Shown one piece after another: positions 1 through 8,847 of a stretch of DNA of 64,000 bases. Source of the DNA: Citrobacter sp. R56 (GTDB lineage: Bacteria; Pseudomonadota; Gammaproteobacteria; Enterobacterales; Enterobacteriaceae); assembly GCF_016811995.1 (NCBI RefSeq), contig NZ_CP069159.1, forward strand, positions 992,001-1,056,000, written 5' to 3'. Numbering within the stretch: position 1 is the first letter of the stretch; every line of letters begins with the position of its first letter. The position numbers and the translations under genes are program-made. The notes under the pieces were generated by a model. It worked only from the letters and a program-made list of their open reading frames with translations, made no database searches and was not told the origin of the DNA.

Positions 1-93
1 TTCCACACCCTGTTTGGCGAAGCCTTCCTTCATGCTTATGACATGGAGGTGAATCAGTACAAAGACTCACAGAGTGGATCGGAAGAAAAATGA
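1..93 (+). CDS. C-terminal end of a T6SS-region gene (partial, possibly tagF)
   Basis: An open frame enters from the left edge and stops at TGA 91-93, giving the last 30 residues, ending QSGSEEK. Its stop overlaps the next start (ATGA), so it is cotranslated with the PP2C phosphatase. In several T6SS clusters the gene beside the phosphatase PppA is tagF, a post-translational regulator, so TagF is a reasonable guess from context. Thirty residues are too few to recognise a family, and TssM or another component is not excluded. Confidence 0.45.
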   Translation, partial: FHTLFGEAFLHAYDMEVNQYKDSQSGSEEK

Positions 94-887
94 AGATCGC
101 AACGGCTTCTCTCTCCCGCCAGGGAACGCGCGCCAGCAACCAGGATCAGACGGGAGAAACCATTGGGGAACGTTCAGCCTGCTTTGTCGTCTGTGACGGC
201 ATCGCCGGACTGCCCGGCGGCGAGATGGCCGCTGAGCTTGCCCGTAACAGCATTATCTCCCGCTTTGATGGCGACAAACATCTTAACGCCCAGCATATCC
301 GTGACTACGTACAGACGGCGAACCGCACCATTCTCAGTGAACAGCAGGCTGTGCAGGATTATCACCGGATGGGCACGACGCTGGTCAGCCTGTTTATCGA
401 CAGAGATTATCGTCTGGCTTACTGGGCGCACGCCGGGGACAGCCGCCTGTACCTGTTTCGCCGCGGCTGGCTGTGGCAGGTGACGACCGATCATAGCCTG
501 ATTCAGCAGATGAAAGACGCCGGTCATCAGACGGAAAACCTGAACAGTAATCTGCTTTATCTGGCGCTGGGTATTGAGAACGGCGGGCCGGAAGCCAGCT
601 ACAGCGACGTGGTGCCGGTTGAAGACGGCGATGCCTTTTTGCTCTGCACCGATGGCTTCTGGCATGGCGTCAGCGAAGAACAAATGCAGCAGTCGCTGCA
701 CATGGTTAATACGCCGCAGGAGTGGCTGACATTAATGCAGCAAATTATTCAAAAGAACGGCGAACAGGAAGGCAATGCACAGGATAACTACACCGCGATT
801 GCGGTGTGGATGGGAAGTCCTCAGGACACCACCTTGCTGCATACGCTCTCTGACGCAACTCAATTTCTTCCCTGCGGAACTGATTAG
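90..887 (+). CDS. PP2C-type Ser/Thr protein phosphatase of the T6SS (PppA/Stp-like)
   Basis: Encodes 265 residues of a metal-dependent PP2C phosphatase without signal peptide or membrane segment, so cytoplasmic. Visible PP2C motifs: RASNQD near residue 14, VCDGIAG near residue 34 (metal-binding Asp), AHAGDSR near residue 115 and LLCTDGFW near residue 190. In T6SS clusters this type of phosphatase removes the phosphate placed by a PpkA-type kinase on a regulatory substrate such as Fha, turning secretion off. The likely partner kinase lies 8 kb downstream in the same cluster. The start overlaps the preceding stop by ATGA. The family call is firm; the T6SS role is inferred from context. Confidence 0.9.
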   Translation: MKIATASLSRQGTRASNQDQTGETIGERSACFVVCDGIAGLPGGEMAAELARNSIISRFDGDKHLNAQHIRDYVQTANRTILSEQQAVQDYHRMGTTLVSLFIDRDYRLAYWAHAGDSRLYLFRRGWLWQVTTDHSLIQQMKDAGHQTENLNSNLLYLALGIENGGPEASYSDVVPVEDGDAFLLCTDGFWHGVSEEQMQQSLHMVNTPQEWLTLMQQIIQKNGEQEGNAQDNYTAIAVWMGSPQDTTLLHTLSDATQFLPCGTD

Positions 888-903
888 ACATACAAGGATT
901 GAT

Positions 904-1878
904 ATGAAAATTTGGCTATCGGGTTTGGCGCTTCTGGCGGTGGCTACCACCGCGCAGGCTGAAAACTACCGCATCGTACAGTCGCCTGCGCAAAAGCTGG
1001 ATATCTGGATCGACGACATTAAAGACAAAACGCCGCAGAGCTGGTGTAAGTCAGAGGTGGCGTTGCGTATTGTGGCGAACGGCAATAAAGAGGTCGCTAT
1101 CCTCGAAAACTTTGTCCCTCGTCTTGGCGCGTTGCTGAAAAACCAGTGCGGCAAGCTGGATAAGCTGACGTGGAAACTGAACGATCCCGCAGGCGTCACG
1201 CTGGCGCGGGGCACGGCAAGCAAGGCGCAGGACTGGGCATTGGTGGTCAAACAAGAGAAGACGACCCCCGCCCGCGTCGAACTCGTGCCGCCTGAGCTAA
1301 ACCCGGAATCGAACTCGGTTGCCGCAGACCGCACGCCGTGGCAGGAATTTACGCTACAGGATGGCTGTCATCTGCGTACTTTCTGGCAGGGCGGTACCTC
1401 TGCGCCAGCGCTGTTTATTCCGGACTCGGACACCACCCGTTGTGAAAACGGCAGCTGGCTGAGTGGTCATACGGTCATCTCTCAGACCCGTAACGGGGCT
1501 AAAAAAGAGATGCCCGTTACCTGGATCCACGGTTTCCCGGTGATGGGATTGAGTGAGAAGGTCGATCCGGAAAAGGCGCTGATCACCTCCGTTAATAAAG
1601 AACGCATGGTGTTCAGCACCCAAAACAGCAACCAGAGCTGGATGCTTCTGCCTTACGACCCGGCGCTGGGCGGCTGGAAGATAGACGGCACGGTGGCGGT
1701 AGAAATTTCCCGCGAGATGGCCAGCGACGATGCGAAGCTGCAGGCGCGTATTAAAGCGGTCAGGCAGACCTGGAGTCCGTGGCTTGCCCCAGGGACTTCT
1801 CTCAATATTGTCCTGATCGACACGCTGCGCCCTCAACTGCGCGATCCCGCAATTGGCACCTGGCGCGCGGCGAATTAA
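904..1878 (+). CDS. T6SS-cluster periplasmic protein of unknown function
   Basis: The start was set at ATG 904, after AAGGA, because the first 19 residues then form a clean Sec signal peptide (MKIWLSGLALLAVATTAQA, cleaved before ENYR). A longer open frame upstream overlaps the phosphatase and would bury this signal. The product is 324 residues, with no lipobox or further membrane segment, so probably soluble periplasmic. It contains a few Cys (for example WCKSE and NQCGK) that could form disulfides. It lies 16 bases after the phosphatase and 9 before tagJ, inside one operon. I do not recognise a named family; it may be a cell-envelope accessory of the secretion system. Confidence 0.7.
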   Translation: MKIWLSGLALLAVATTAQAENYRIVQSPAQKLDIWIDDIKDKTPQSWCKSEVALRIVANGNKEVAILENFVPRLGALLKNQCGKLDKLTWKLNDPAGVTLARGTASKAQDWALVVKQEKTTPARVELVPPELNPESNSVAADRTPWQEFTLQDGCHLRTFWQGGTSAPALFIPDSDTTRCENGSWLSGHTVISQTRNGAKKEMPVTWIHGFPVMGLSEKVDPEKALITSVNKERMVFSTQNSNQSWMLLPYDPALGGWKIDGTVAVEISREMASDDAKLQARIKAVRQTWSPWLAPGTSLNIVLIDTLRPQLRDPAIGTWRAAN

Positions 1879-1887
1879 GGAGCGGCT

Positions 1888-2700
1888 ATGAATACGCTTT
1901 ATCAACATCTGGCGGGCGAGTCGCTTAATGACGCACTGCTACGCCTTGAATCACAGATCAAAGCCCGACCCGCAGACGCCGACCTGCGAGCCGCCTTCGT
2001 GCAGTTTTTAACGCTAAGCGGAAACTGGGCGCGCGCATTGACCCAGCTTAAGAGCTGGCTGGCGCTGAAGCCTCAGGCGAAACCCATCGTGACGCTGCTT
2101 GAACAGTCCATTCAGGGCGAACAGCAGCGTGCGCAGGTACTGGCAGGTATGGCCGCTCCCGCAATGCCACACGCACAGTGGCCGTGGCTGACCACGCTCG
2201 CCGCCGCGCTCACGGAAAGCGGCGAACACGCCCACGCGCTACGTCTGACGGCGCTGGAACAGGCACAGGCGAGCGCGGGTCAGCTTGCGTTCGACAATGA
2301 AGAGATGCAGGACTTCGAATGGCTGATGGACGGCGATGCCCGGTTGGGTCCCGTGTGCGAAACCATCGTCAACGGCCGCTATTTCTGGCTACCGTTTAGC
2401 GCCATTGCGAAGATCCAATTTCAGGCGCCCGCCAGCGTCACGGATCTGGTCTGGCGCCACGCGCTGGTATGCCTGACCGACGGCAGCGAACAGGTCTGCC
2501 AGATCCCTGCGCGTTATCCTTTTGCCAATGAGGCGGCAGACGCCGTCAAGCTGGCACGCACCACCGAATGGCGACCGCTGGATAACGACGGCCTGCTTTA
2601 TCTGGGGCAGGGGCAGAAAGCCTGGCTGAGCGAGCAAAGCGAAAATCCGCTGCTTTCGCTGAGCCTCGTGACGTTTGCCCCGGACGCGGCAAATGAGTAA
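1888..2700 (+). CDS. tagJ: T6SS accessory protein TagJ (ImpE/SciE family)
   Basis: Encodes 270 residues. The N-terminal third is helical and TPR-like (QIKARPADADLRAAFVQFL, ALTQLKSWLALKP), followed by the ImpE/SciE-type C-terminal domain with DFEWLMDGDARLGPVCE and NGRYFWLPF around residues 140-170. TagJ proteins bind the N-terminus of the sheath subunit TssB and are thought to help ClpV-driven sheath recycling; they are accessory rather than core. The 3' end overlaps tssE by 8 bases. Family assignment rests on the DxEW...DGD..LGP signature. Confidence 0.85.
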   Translation: MNTLYQHLAGESLNDALLRLESQIKARPADADLRAAFVQFLTLSGNWARALTQLKSWLALKPQAKPIVTLLEQSIQGEQQRAQVLAGMAAPAMPHAQWPWLTTLAAALTESGEHAHALRLTALEQAQASAGQLAFDNEEMQDFEWLMDGDARLGPVCETIVNGRYFWLPFSAIAKIQFQAPASVTDLVWRHALVCLTDGSEQVCQIPARYPFANEAADAVKLARTTEWRPLDNDGLLYLGQGQKAWLSEQSENPLLSLSLVTFAPDAANE

Positions 2701-3256
2701 TCCCGCAGGTGAAGGCGATCTGCTGCGTAGCGGCTGGCGTGCCCGTAGCGGGCAGGAAAACGTCGGCGCGCGCGACAAAATGCAGCCCTCGCTGTTGGAT
2801 CGCCTGACGGATAACGCGCCGGAGCAAAAACGCGAGTCGGCCAACAGCAACCTGATTACCCATGCCGCGCTGCGTCGCCATGTGCTACGGGATTTGCAGT
2901 GGCTGTTTAACACCATCAATCACGACTCGTCATACAACCTGAGCGCGTTGCCGCAGGTGAGTCGTTCCGTCGTGAACTTTGGCGTCGCCCCGCTGGCGGG
3001 CAAGCGGATGTCGGATATTGAATGGCACGATATCCAGCGCAAGCTGACAGAAGCCATCATTCACTTCGAGCCGCGTATTTTGCCCCAGGGGCTACAGGTG
3101 CGCTGTGTCTCTGACACCTCCTCGCTGGATCTGCATAACGTTTTATCGATCGAGATAAAAGGGCGACTGTGGTGTGTGCCGTATCCGCTGGAGTTTCTGT
3201 TTCGCACAGATGTCGATCTGGAAAACGGCCATTTTGAACTCAAAGACGCGGGGTAA
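2693..3256 (+). CDS. tssE: T6SS baseplate protein TssE (gp25-like)
   Basis: Encodes 187 residues of the T4 gp25/TssE family, which nucleates the contractile sheath on the baseplate with TssF, TssG and TssK. Visible features are SLLDRL near residue 33, a helical HVLRDLQWLFNT segment, SVVNFGV, and the C-terminal IEIKGRLWCVPYPLEFLFRTDVDLENG typical of gp25 folds (conserved Glu in the IEI..R core). The start at ATG 2693 overlaps the tagJ stop (ATGAGTAA); a start six codons earlier is possible but less natural. It lies two bases before tssF. Confidence 0.9.
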   Translation: MSNPAGEGDLLRSGWRARSGQENVGARDKMQPSLLDRLTDNAPEQKRESANSNLITHAALRRHVLRDLQWLFNTINHDSSYNLSALPQVSRSVVNFGVAPLAGKRMSDIEWHDIQRKLTEAIIHFEPRILPQGLQVRCVSDTSSLDLHNVLSIEIKGRLWCVPYPLEFLFRTDVDLENGHFELKDAG

Positions 3257-3258
3257 TC

Positions 3259-5130
3259 ATGGAAAGTAAACTGCTCGAGTATTACAACCGCGAACTGGCC
3301 TACCTGCGCGAGATGGGGGCGGAGTTTGCCGAACGTTACCCGAAAGTCGCGGGTCGGTTGGGCATGCGCGGCATTGACGTGGCGGACCCTTACATCGAGC
3401 GGCTGATGGAAGGCTTCGCCTTTCTGACCTCGCGCGTGCAACTGAAAATGGACGCGGAATTTCCACGCTTTTCCCAGCGTATGCTGGAGATGATCGCGCC
3501 GAATTACCTGGCCCCCACGCCGTCAATGGCGATTGCAGAGCTACAGCCCGACAGCAGTCGTGGCGATCTGAGCAACGGTTTTCTGGTTCCACGCGGCACC
3601 ATGATGGATAGCCTGGCGCTGAAAAAAAACGGCGTAACGTGCAGCTATACCACCGCCCATGAGGTCAATCTGCTGCCGCTGAAAATAGAGAAAGTGGCGC
3701 TGGGCGGTATTCCCGCCGATCTGCCGCTGGCGCAACTTGGCCTGAGCCAGCGCGGTGCCTGTAGCGCATTGCGTATTCGCATCGCCTGCGATGGCCCGCA
3801 AAACCTCGGACACCTCGATTTTGACCGACTGGCGTTTTTCCTCAGCGGCCCGGACATTGAGGCGCTGAAGCTGCTGGAACTGGTGATGGAGCATCATGTC
3901 GGCATCGTCTGCCAGACCCTGAGTGAGCAGCCATTGCGCCAGGTACTCCCGCCAGACGGCCTGCGCCAGGAAGGCTTTGAGCCGGAACAGGCGCTGCTCC
4001 CGGACGATCTGCGCAACTTTGACGGGTATCGCCTATTGCAGGAGTATTTCGCGTTTCCGGCGCGTTTCCGGTTCATTAGCCTGAGCGGGATAGGCAAGCT
4101 GATTCAACGCTGCGAAAGCGAAAAAGCCTTTGATATTTTCATTCTGCTGGGGAAAACCGATGAGCAACTGGAGCGGGTGGTTGATGCCAGCCATCTGGCT
4201 ATGCACTGCACCCCGGTCATCAACCTGTTCCCCAAAGTGGCAGCGCGCCAGAAGCTCAGCGAAGGCCAGCACGAATACCATCTGGTGGTGGATAACATCC
4301 GCCCGCTGGATTATGAAATCTACGCGGTAAAGGCGATTTACGGCAGCGCCGACGGTCAGCGTGACGACCAGACGTTTCGTCCGTTCTGGAGCACCTGGAG
4401 CCAGGACGCGGGCAACTACGGCGCCTATTTTTCCCTGCGCCGCGAACAGCGCGTACTCTCTGAGCATGCCCTGCGCTACGGCACGCGTACCGGCTATGTC
4501 GGCTCTGAAGTGTTTGTCTCGCTGGTGGACGAGCGGCACGCGCCGTGGCAGGACGCCCTGCGCTATATCTCCGCTGACGTCCTGTGCACCAGCCGCGATT
4601 TACCCCTGATGCTGCAGCAGGAGCTGGGGCAATTCATCATGGCTGACTCCATGCCGGTCAAATCCCTGAACCTGCGAAACGGTCCGACGCCGCCGCGCCC
4701 GGCGCTGGCGGAAGGGTTTAGCACCTGGCGACTCATCAGCCAGCTACAGATGAACTACCTCAGCCTGATGGACAGCGAAAACGAAGAGGGCGCGGCGGCG
4801 CTGCGTCAGCTGTTAGGTCTTTATGCAAACCTGGCGGAAACGCCGGTTGCGCGCCAGGTGGACGGTGTTCGCCACTGCGTGCTGGAGCCGGTACACCGTC
4901 GCGTGCCGGAACCCGGCCCGGTGGTGTTCGCCCGCGGGATCGGCATTACGCTGACGGTGGACGAACGCGCCTTTTCCGGGGCCAGTCCGTGGCTTTTCGG
5001 CAGCGTGCTGGAGCGCCTGTTTGCCCGCCTGGTCTCCATCAACAGCTTCACGGAGTTCACTCTGAAAAGCCAGCAGCGCGGTGAGATTGGTTACTGGGCG
5101 CCGCGAATGGGGAAAAGGGCGCTGATATGA
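3259..5130 (+). CDS. tssF: T6SS baseplate protein TssF
   Basis: Encodes 623 residues, the usual TssF (VasA/ImpG) length. The N-terminus carries the family signature LLEYYNRELAYLREMGAEF followed by YPKVAGRLGM and DPYIERLMEGFAFL. TssF forms the wedge of the cytoplasmic T6SS baseplate with TssG, TssE and TssK. The C-terminal part contains PDGVRHC-like and TLTVDE strands characteristic of the family. It overlaps tssG by four bases (ATGA), so the TssF and TssG wedge partners are translationally coupled. Confidence 0.97.
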   Translation: MESKLLEYYNRELAYLREMGAEFAERYPKVAGRLGMRGIDVADPYIERLMEGFAFLTSRVQLKMDAEFPRFSQRMLEMIAPNYLAPTPSMAIAELQPDSSRGDLSNGFLVPRGTMMDSLALKKNGVTCSYTTAHEVNLLPLKIEKVALGGIPADLPLAQLGLSQRGACSALRIRIACDGPQNLGHLDFDRLAFFLSGPDIEALKLLELVMEHHVGIVCQTLSEQPLRQVLPPDGLRQEGFEPEQALLPDDLRNFDGYRLLQEYFAFPARFRFISLSGIGKLIQRCESEKAFDIFILLGKTDEQLERVVDASHLAMHCTPVINLFPKVAARQKLSEGQHEYHLVVDNIRPLDYEIYAVKAIYGSADGQRDDQTFRPFWSTWSQDAGNYGAYFSLRREQRVLSEHALRYGTRTGYVGSEVFVSLVDERHAPWQDALRYISADVLCTSRDLPLMLQQELGQFIMADSMPVKSLNLRNGPTPPRPALAEGFSTWRLISQLQMNYLSLMDSENEEGAAALRQLLGLYANLAETPVARQVDGVRHCVLEPVHRRVPEPGPVVFARGIGITLTVDERAFSGASPWLFGSVLERLFARLVSINSFTEFTLKSQQRGEIGYWAPRMGKRALI

Positions 5131-6170
5131 GCGATGTGATCCCCGCACCGCTGCGCGTGCATCGTCTGACGCCGCTGCCGGAGGCGTTCTGGCGCGACGT
5201 CAGGGAGACACCGTGGCGCTACGATCTGTTTCAACTGTTACGCCGTATTGATGCGCAGGGTGGAGAACGTTACCCGCTGGGACGTGCGCCGCTGCCCAAA
5301 TTTGAGCCGTTACGTATTGGTCAGCAGCCGTCAATGGGGTTTGCGCCCTCGACGGTCGCGCACGTGCGCCAGCGCGAAGATCAAGGCCTGCATGAGGTCT
5401 CGATCCTGAGCTTCGGCCTGTTTGGCCCCAACGGGCCGCTGCCGGTTCATATGACGGAATATGCCCGTGAGCGTATTCATCATCATCAGGACGATAGCCT
5501 TAGCGCATTTGCCGACCTGTTTCACCACCGCCTGACGCTGCTGTTTTATCGCGCCTGGGCGGATGCGCAGCCTGCCGTCTCGCTCGACCGCGCCGACAAC
5601 AGACGCTTTGAGGGCTATCTGGCTTCGCTGATCGGTATGGGGCAGCCCGGCCAGATGGAAAAAGGCAGCCTCAGTCCGCACGCCCGCTTTACCCACGCCG
5701 GGCACCTGACCCGCCACGGACGCGATCCGGAAGGGCTGGAGAAAATCCTGCGCGACTATTTCAAGGTTCCGGTGAAGCTGGTCAGCAATGTGCCGCAGTG
5801 GATGCCGCTTACCCGGCGTGAACAGGCGCAACTGGGCGAAGGGCGTCGCCTGCCGCGCATGGGCGAGTCTGCATTTCTCGGGATTGCGGTACGCGACGTG
5901 CAGCACAAGTTTCGTCTCGAGATAGGTCCACTGAGCGCACAAGAGTACAACCACTTCCTGCCCGGTACGGCCCAGGTGACGGCATTGCGCGACTGGGTTC
6001 GCCAGTACGCTGGCCTGGAATATGAATGGGAAACGCGCGTGATACTGCGTGCTGAGGCGGTGCAGGGTGCCACCCTCGGTCGCGACGGGCGGTTAGGCTA
6101 CAACACCTGGCTGGGTATTCAGCCTGAGCCCATACCGCGTGGCGATCTGCTCTATCCCGCAAAGCGGTAG
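5127..6170 (+). CDS. tssG: T6SS baseplate protein TssG
   Basis: Encodes 347 residues, typical of TssG (VasB/ImpH). Recognisable features are the N-terminal FWRDVRETPWRYDLFQLLRRI, the IGQQPSMGFAPSTV segment, LSFGLFGPNGPLP with the conserved FGPNGPLP motif, and HMTEYARERI..HQDDSLSAFADLFHHR. TssG binds TssF and contacts TssK to assemble the baseplate wedge. Its ATG overlaps the tssF stop. A gap of 35 bases separates it from clpV. Confidence 0.97.
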   Translation: MSDVIPAPLRVHRLTPLPEAFWRDVRETPWRYDLFQLLRRIDAQGGERYPLGRAPLPKFEPLRIGQQPSMGFAPSTVAHVRQREDQGLHEVSILSFGLFGPNGPLPVHMTEYARERIHHHQDDSLSAFADLFHHRLTLLFYRAWADAQPAVSLDRADNRRFEGYLASLIGMGQPGQMEKGSLSPHARFTHAGHLTRHGRDPEGLEKILRDYFKVPVKLVSNVPQWMPLTRREQAQLGEGRRLPRMGESAFLGIAVRDVQHKFRLEIGPLSAQEYNHFLPGTAQVTALRDWVRQYAGLEYEWETRVILRAEAVQGATLGRDGRLGYNTWLGIQPEPIPRGDLLYPAKR

Positions 6171-6205
6171 TTTCTTCTACAACATTGTTATCAACGGAAC
6201 CGAAC

Positions 6206-8821
6206 ATGTCAGAAATCAGCCGTGCCGTTCTTTTCGGCAAACTGGACACGCTGTTATTTACCTCTCTGGAAAGCGCTACCGCGTTCTGCAAGCTGCGCGG
6301 CAACCCTTACGTTGAGCTGGTGCACTGGCTGCATCAACTGATGCAACAGCAGGATGGCGATTTGCAGCAGGTGATCCGCCACTTTTCACTCGATGAACAA
6401 CAGCTGACGCGGGATATTGTCGCCGCGCTGGATGCGCTGCCGCGCGGGGCAAGCTCGGTCTCTGATCTCTCCGAGCATATCGATAGCGCCGTTGAACGCG
6501 CCTGGGTGTATGGCTCGTTGAAATTCGGCGTCAGCCGTATTCGTGGTGGGCATCTGCTGATCGGCATACTGAAAACCTGGAATCTGGCGAACGTGCTGAA
6601 GAGCATCTCTGCCCAGTTTGGCCGTCTCAACGTTGAGGTGTTGATCGCGCAGTTCGACACTATTTGTGCGCAGAGTAAAGAGGCGCAACAGGCGGCGGCC
6701 GCTATTGATGCGCCAGCTGGTACGGTGCCTGCCGCCCAGGGGACCCTGGCCCAGTATGGGCAGGATCTGACGTCGCGGGCCAGGGAAGGCAAAATCGACC
6801 CGGTGGTTGGGCGTGATGAAGAGATCCGCCAGATGGTCGATATTTTAATGCGCCGCCGGCAGAACAATCCGCTACTGACCGGGGAAGCCGGGGTCGGTAA
6901 AACGGCGGTGGTCGAAGGGCTGGCGCGGCGTATCGCCGAAGGCGACGTGCCGGAGCCGTTGCAAAACATCCAGCTGTGGCTGCTGGATATCGGCATGCTG
7001 CAGGCGGGGGCAGGGATGAAAGGCGAATTTGAAGCCCGACTCCAGGCATTGATCAATGAAGTGCAGTCGAGCGCGACGCCGATCATCCTATTTATCGATG
7101 AGATCCACACCCTGATTGGCGCCGGCGGGCAGCAGGGAACCGGCGACGCCGCTAACCTGCTGAAACCTGCGCTGGCGCGTGGGCAACTGCGCACCATTGG
7201 CGCCACCACCTGGGCGGAATACAAAAAGTACATTGAGAAAGATCCGGCGCTGACCCGCCGCTTCCAGACGGTGCAGGTGCACGAGCCGGACGAGGCGAAA
7301 GCCGTCCTGATGCTGCGCAGTACCGTGTCGCCGCTGGAGACCCATCATCAGGTATTACTTCTTGATGAAGCGGTCAGCGCAGCGGTGAAGCTCTCACACC
7401 GCTACATTCCGGCGCGTCAGTTGCCGGATAAAGCGGTCGCCCTGCTCGATACCGCCTGCGCCCGCGTGGCGGTCAGCCAGAGCGCGCCGCCGCCTCAGCT
7501 TGAAGACTGCCTGCGACACCTTGCCGCACTGGAGGTGGAAATGGAGATTGCAGCGCGCGAAGCGCGCGTCGGCGCGGGCGAGCCTGAACGCGTCGCCGCG
7601 TTAAAAGCGGCGCGCGATGACTACGAAGCGCAGCGCGACGTTCTGACCCGTCGCTGGCATGAAGAACGCAGCCTGGTCAGCGAGATCGTTGGCCTGCGCG
7701 CCGCGTTATTTGCCGCCGGGGATGGCGAGACGACTGAACTGCGCAGCCAGCTTGCCCAGCAGCAGCAGGCGCTGAAAACGTTACAGGGCGATGCGCCGCT
7801 GCTGTTCGCGGCGGTGGATGAAAACGTGGTAGCGGCGGTGGTGTCTGACTGGACCGGCATCCCGCTTGGCCGGATGGTGAAAAATGAAATCGACGCGGTG
7901 CTGAACCTGGCCGACACGCTGAATCAGCGGGTGATTGGACAGCGCCACGGTCTTGACCTGATTGCCCGTCGCGTCAAAACCTCGCGGGCGAAGCTTGACG
8001 ATCCGAACAAACCGGTCGGCGTATTTATGCTCTGCGGCCCGTCCGGCGTGGGGAAAACGGAAACCGCGCTGGCACTGGCGGAGTCGCTGTATGGCGGTGA
8101 ACAGAATGTCATCACCATCAACATGAGCGAATTCCAGGAGGCGCACACCGTCTCTACCTTAAAAGGTGCGCCTCCGGGTTATGTGGGTTATGGCGAAGGC
8201 GGCGTGTTAACCGAAGCCGTACGCCGTCGTCCTTACAGCGTCGTGCTGCTGGATGAAATTGAAAAAGCGCATCCGGACGTGCATGAGATTTTCTTCCAGG
8301 TCTTCGACAAGGGCTGGATGGAAGACGGCGAAGGGCGACACATCGATTTTCGCAACACCATAATTATTCTCACTTCCAACGTCGGCACCGATCTGATAGG
8401 CGCCATGTGCGCCGATCCCGAACTGATGCCGGAGCCGGACGCGCTCGGCGCTGCACTGCGCCAGCCGCTGCTGCAGGTGTTTCCGCCTGCGCTGCTGGGA
8501 CGTCTGCTGGTGGTGCCGTATTACCCGCTCAGCGACGAGATGCTGGGGCAGATTGTTCGCCTGCAACTTCGACGCATCCAGCGTCGCCTCGAAGAGAATC
8601 ACACTATCCTCTCGACGTTTGACGACAGCGTCGTGGAACAGATTGTTCAGCGCTGTACCGAGGTGGAGTCCGGCGGACGTATGGTGGACGCTATTTTGAC
8701 CAACACCTTACTGCCCCAGATGAGCCAGATTTTACTTACCGCCAGCCGCAGCGACGCGCAGTACCGACGTTTGCACGTCGCCTGTGAGCACGGCGAGTTT
8801 CACTGTCAGTTTGCCGCGTAA
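6206..8821 (+). CDS. clpV: T6SS sheath-recycling AAA+ ATPase ClpV (TssH)
   Basis: Encodes 871 residues of a ClpB/Hsp100-type ATPase with two AAA+ rings. The N-domain (residues 1-150) is of ClpV type; Walker A motifs are GEAGVGKT near residue 226 and GPSGVGKT near residue 611, with Walker B sequences ILFIDEIH and VVLLDEIEKAH. ClpV extracts and unfolds contracted TssB/TssC sheath so subunits can be reused. The start is ATG 6206; a frame seven codons longer begins with TTG and lacks support. Its place directly after tssEFG, plus the shortened middle domain, distinguishes it from housekeeping ClpB. Confidence 0.96.
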   Translation: MSEISRAVLFGKLDTLLFTSLESATAFCKLRGNPYVELVHWLHQLMQQQDGDLQQVIRHFSLDEQQLTRDIVAALDALPRGASSVSDLSEHIDSAVERAWVYGSLKFGVSRIRGGHLLIGILKTWNLANVLKSISAQFGRLNVEVLIAQFDTICAQSKEAQQAAAAIDAPAGTVPAAQGTLAQYGQDLTSRAREGKIDPVVGRDEEIRQMVDILMRRRQNNPLLTGEAGVGKTAVVEGLARRIAEGDVPEPLQNIQLWLLDIGMLQAGAGMKGEFEARLQALINEVQSSATPIILFIDEIHTLIGAGGQQGTGDAANLLKPALARGQLRTIGATTWAEYKKYIEKDPALTRRFQTVQVHEPDEAKAVLMLRSTVSPLETHHQVLLLDEAVSAAVKLSHRYIPARQLPDKAVALLDTACARVAVSQSAPPPQLEDCLRHLAALEVEMEIAAREARVGAGEPERVAALKAARDDYEAQRDVLTRRWHEERSLVSEIVGLRAALFAAGDGETTELRSQLAQQQQALKTLQGDAPLLFAAVDENVVAAVVSDWTGIPLGRMVKNEIDAVLNLADTLNQRVIGQRHGLDLIARRVKTSRAKLDDPNKPVGVFMLCGPSGVGKTETALALAESLYGGEQNVITINMSEFQEAHTVSTLKGAPPGYVGYGEGGVLTEAVRRRPYSVVLLDEIEKAHPDVHEIFFQVFDKGWMEDGEGRHIDFRNTIIILTSNVGTDLIGAMCADPELMPEPDALGAALRQPLLQVFPPALLGRLLVVPYYPLSDEMLGQIVRLQLRRIQRRLEENHTILSTFDDSVVEQIVQRCTEVESGGRMVDAILTNTLLPQMSQILLTASRSDAQYRRLHVACEHGEFHCQFAA

Positions 8822-8847
8822 CGCAATCATCAAGAGAACTGTTAAAG

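Noticed and set aside
775-903. Extended start for the secreted protein at 904
   Set aside because: It overlaps the phosphatase gene by over 100 bases and would hide a clean signal peptide.
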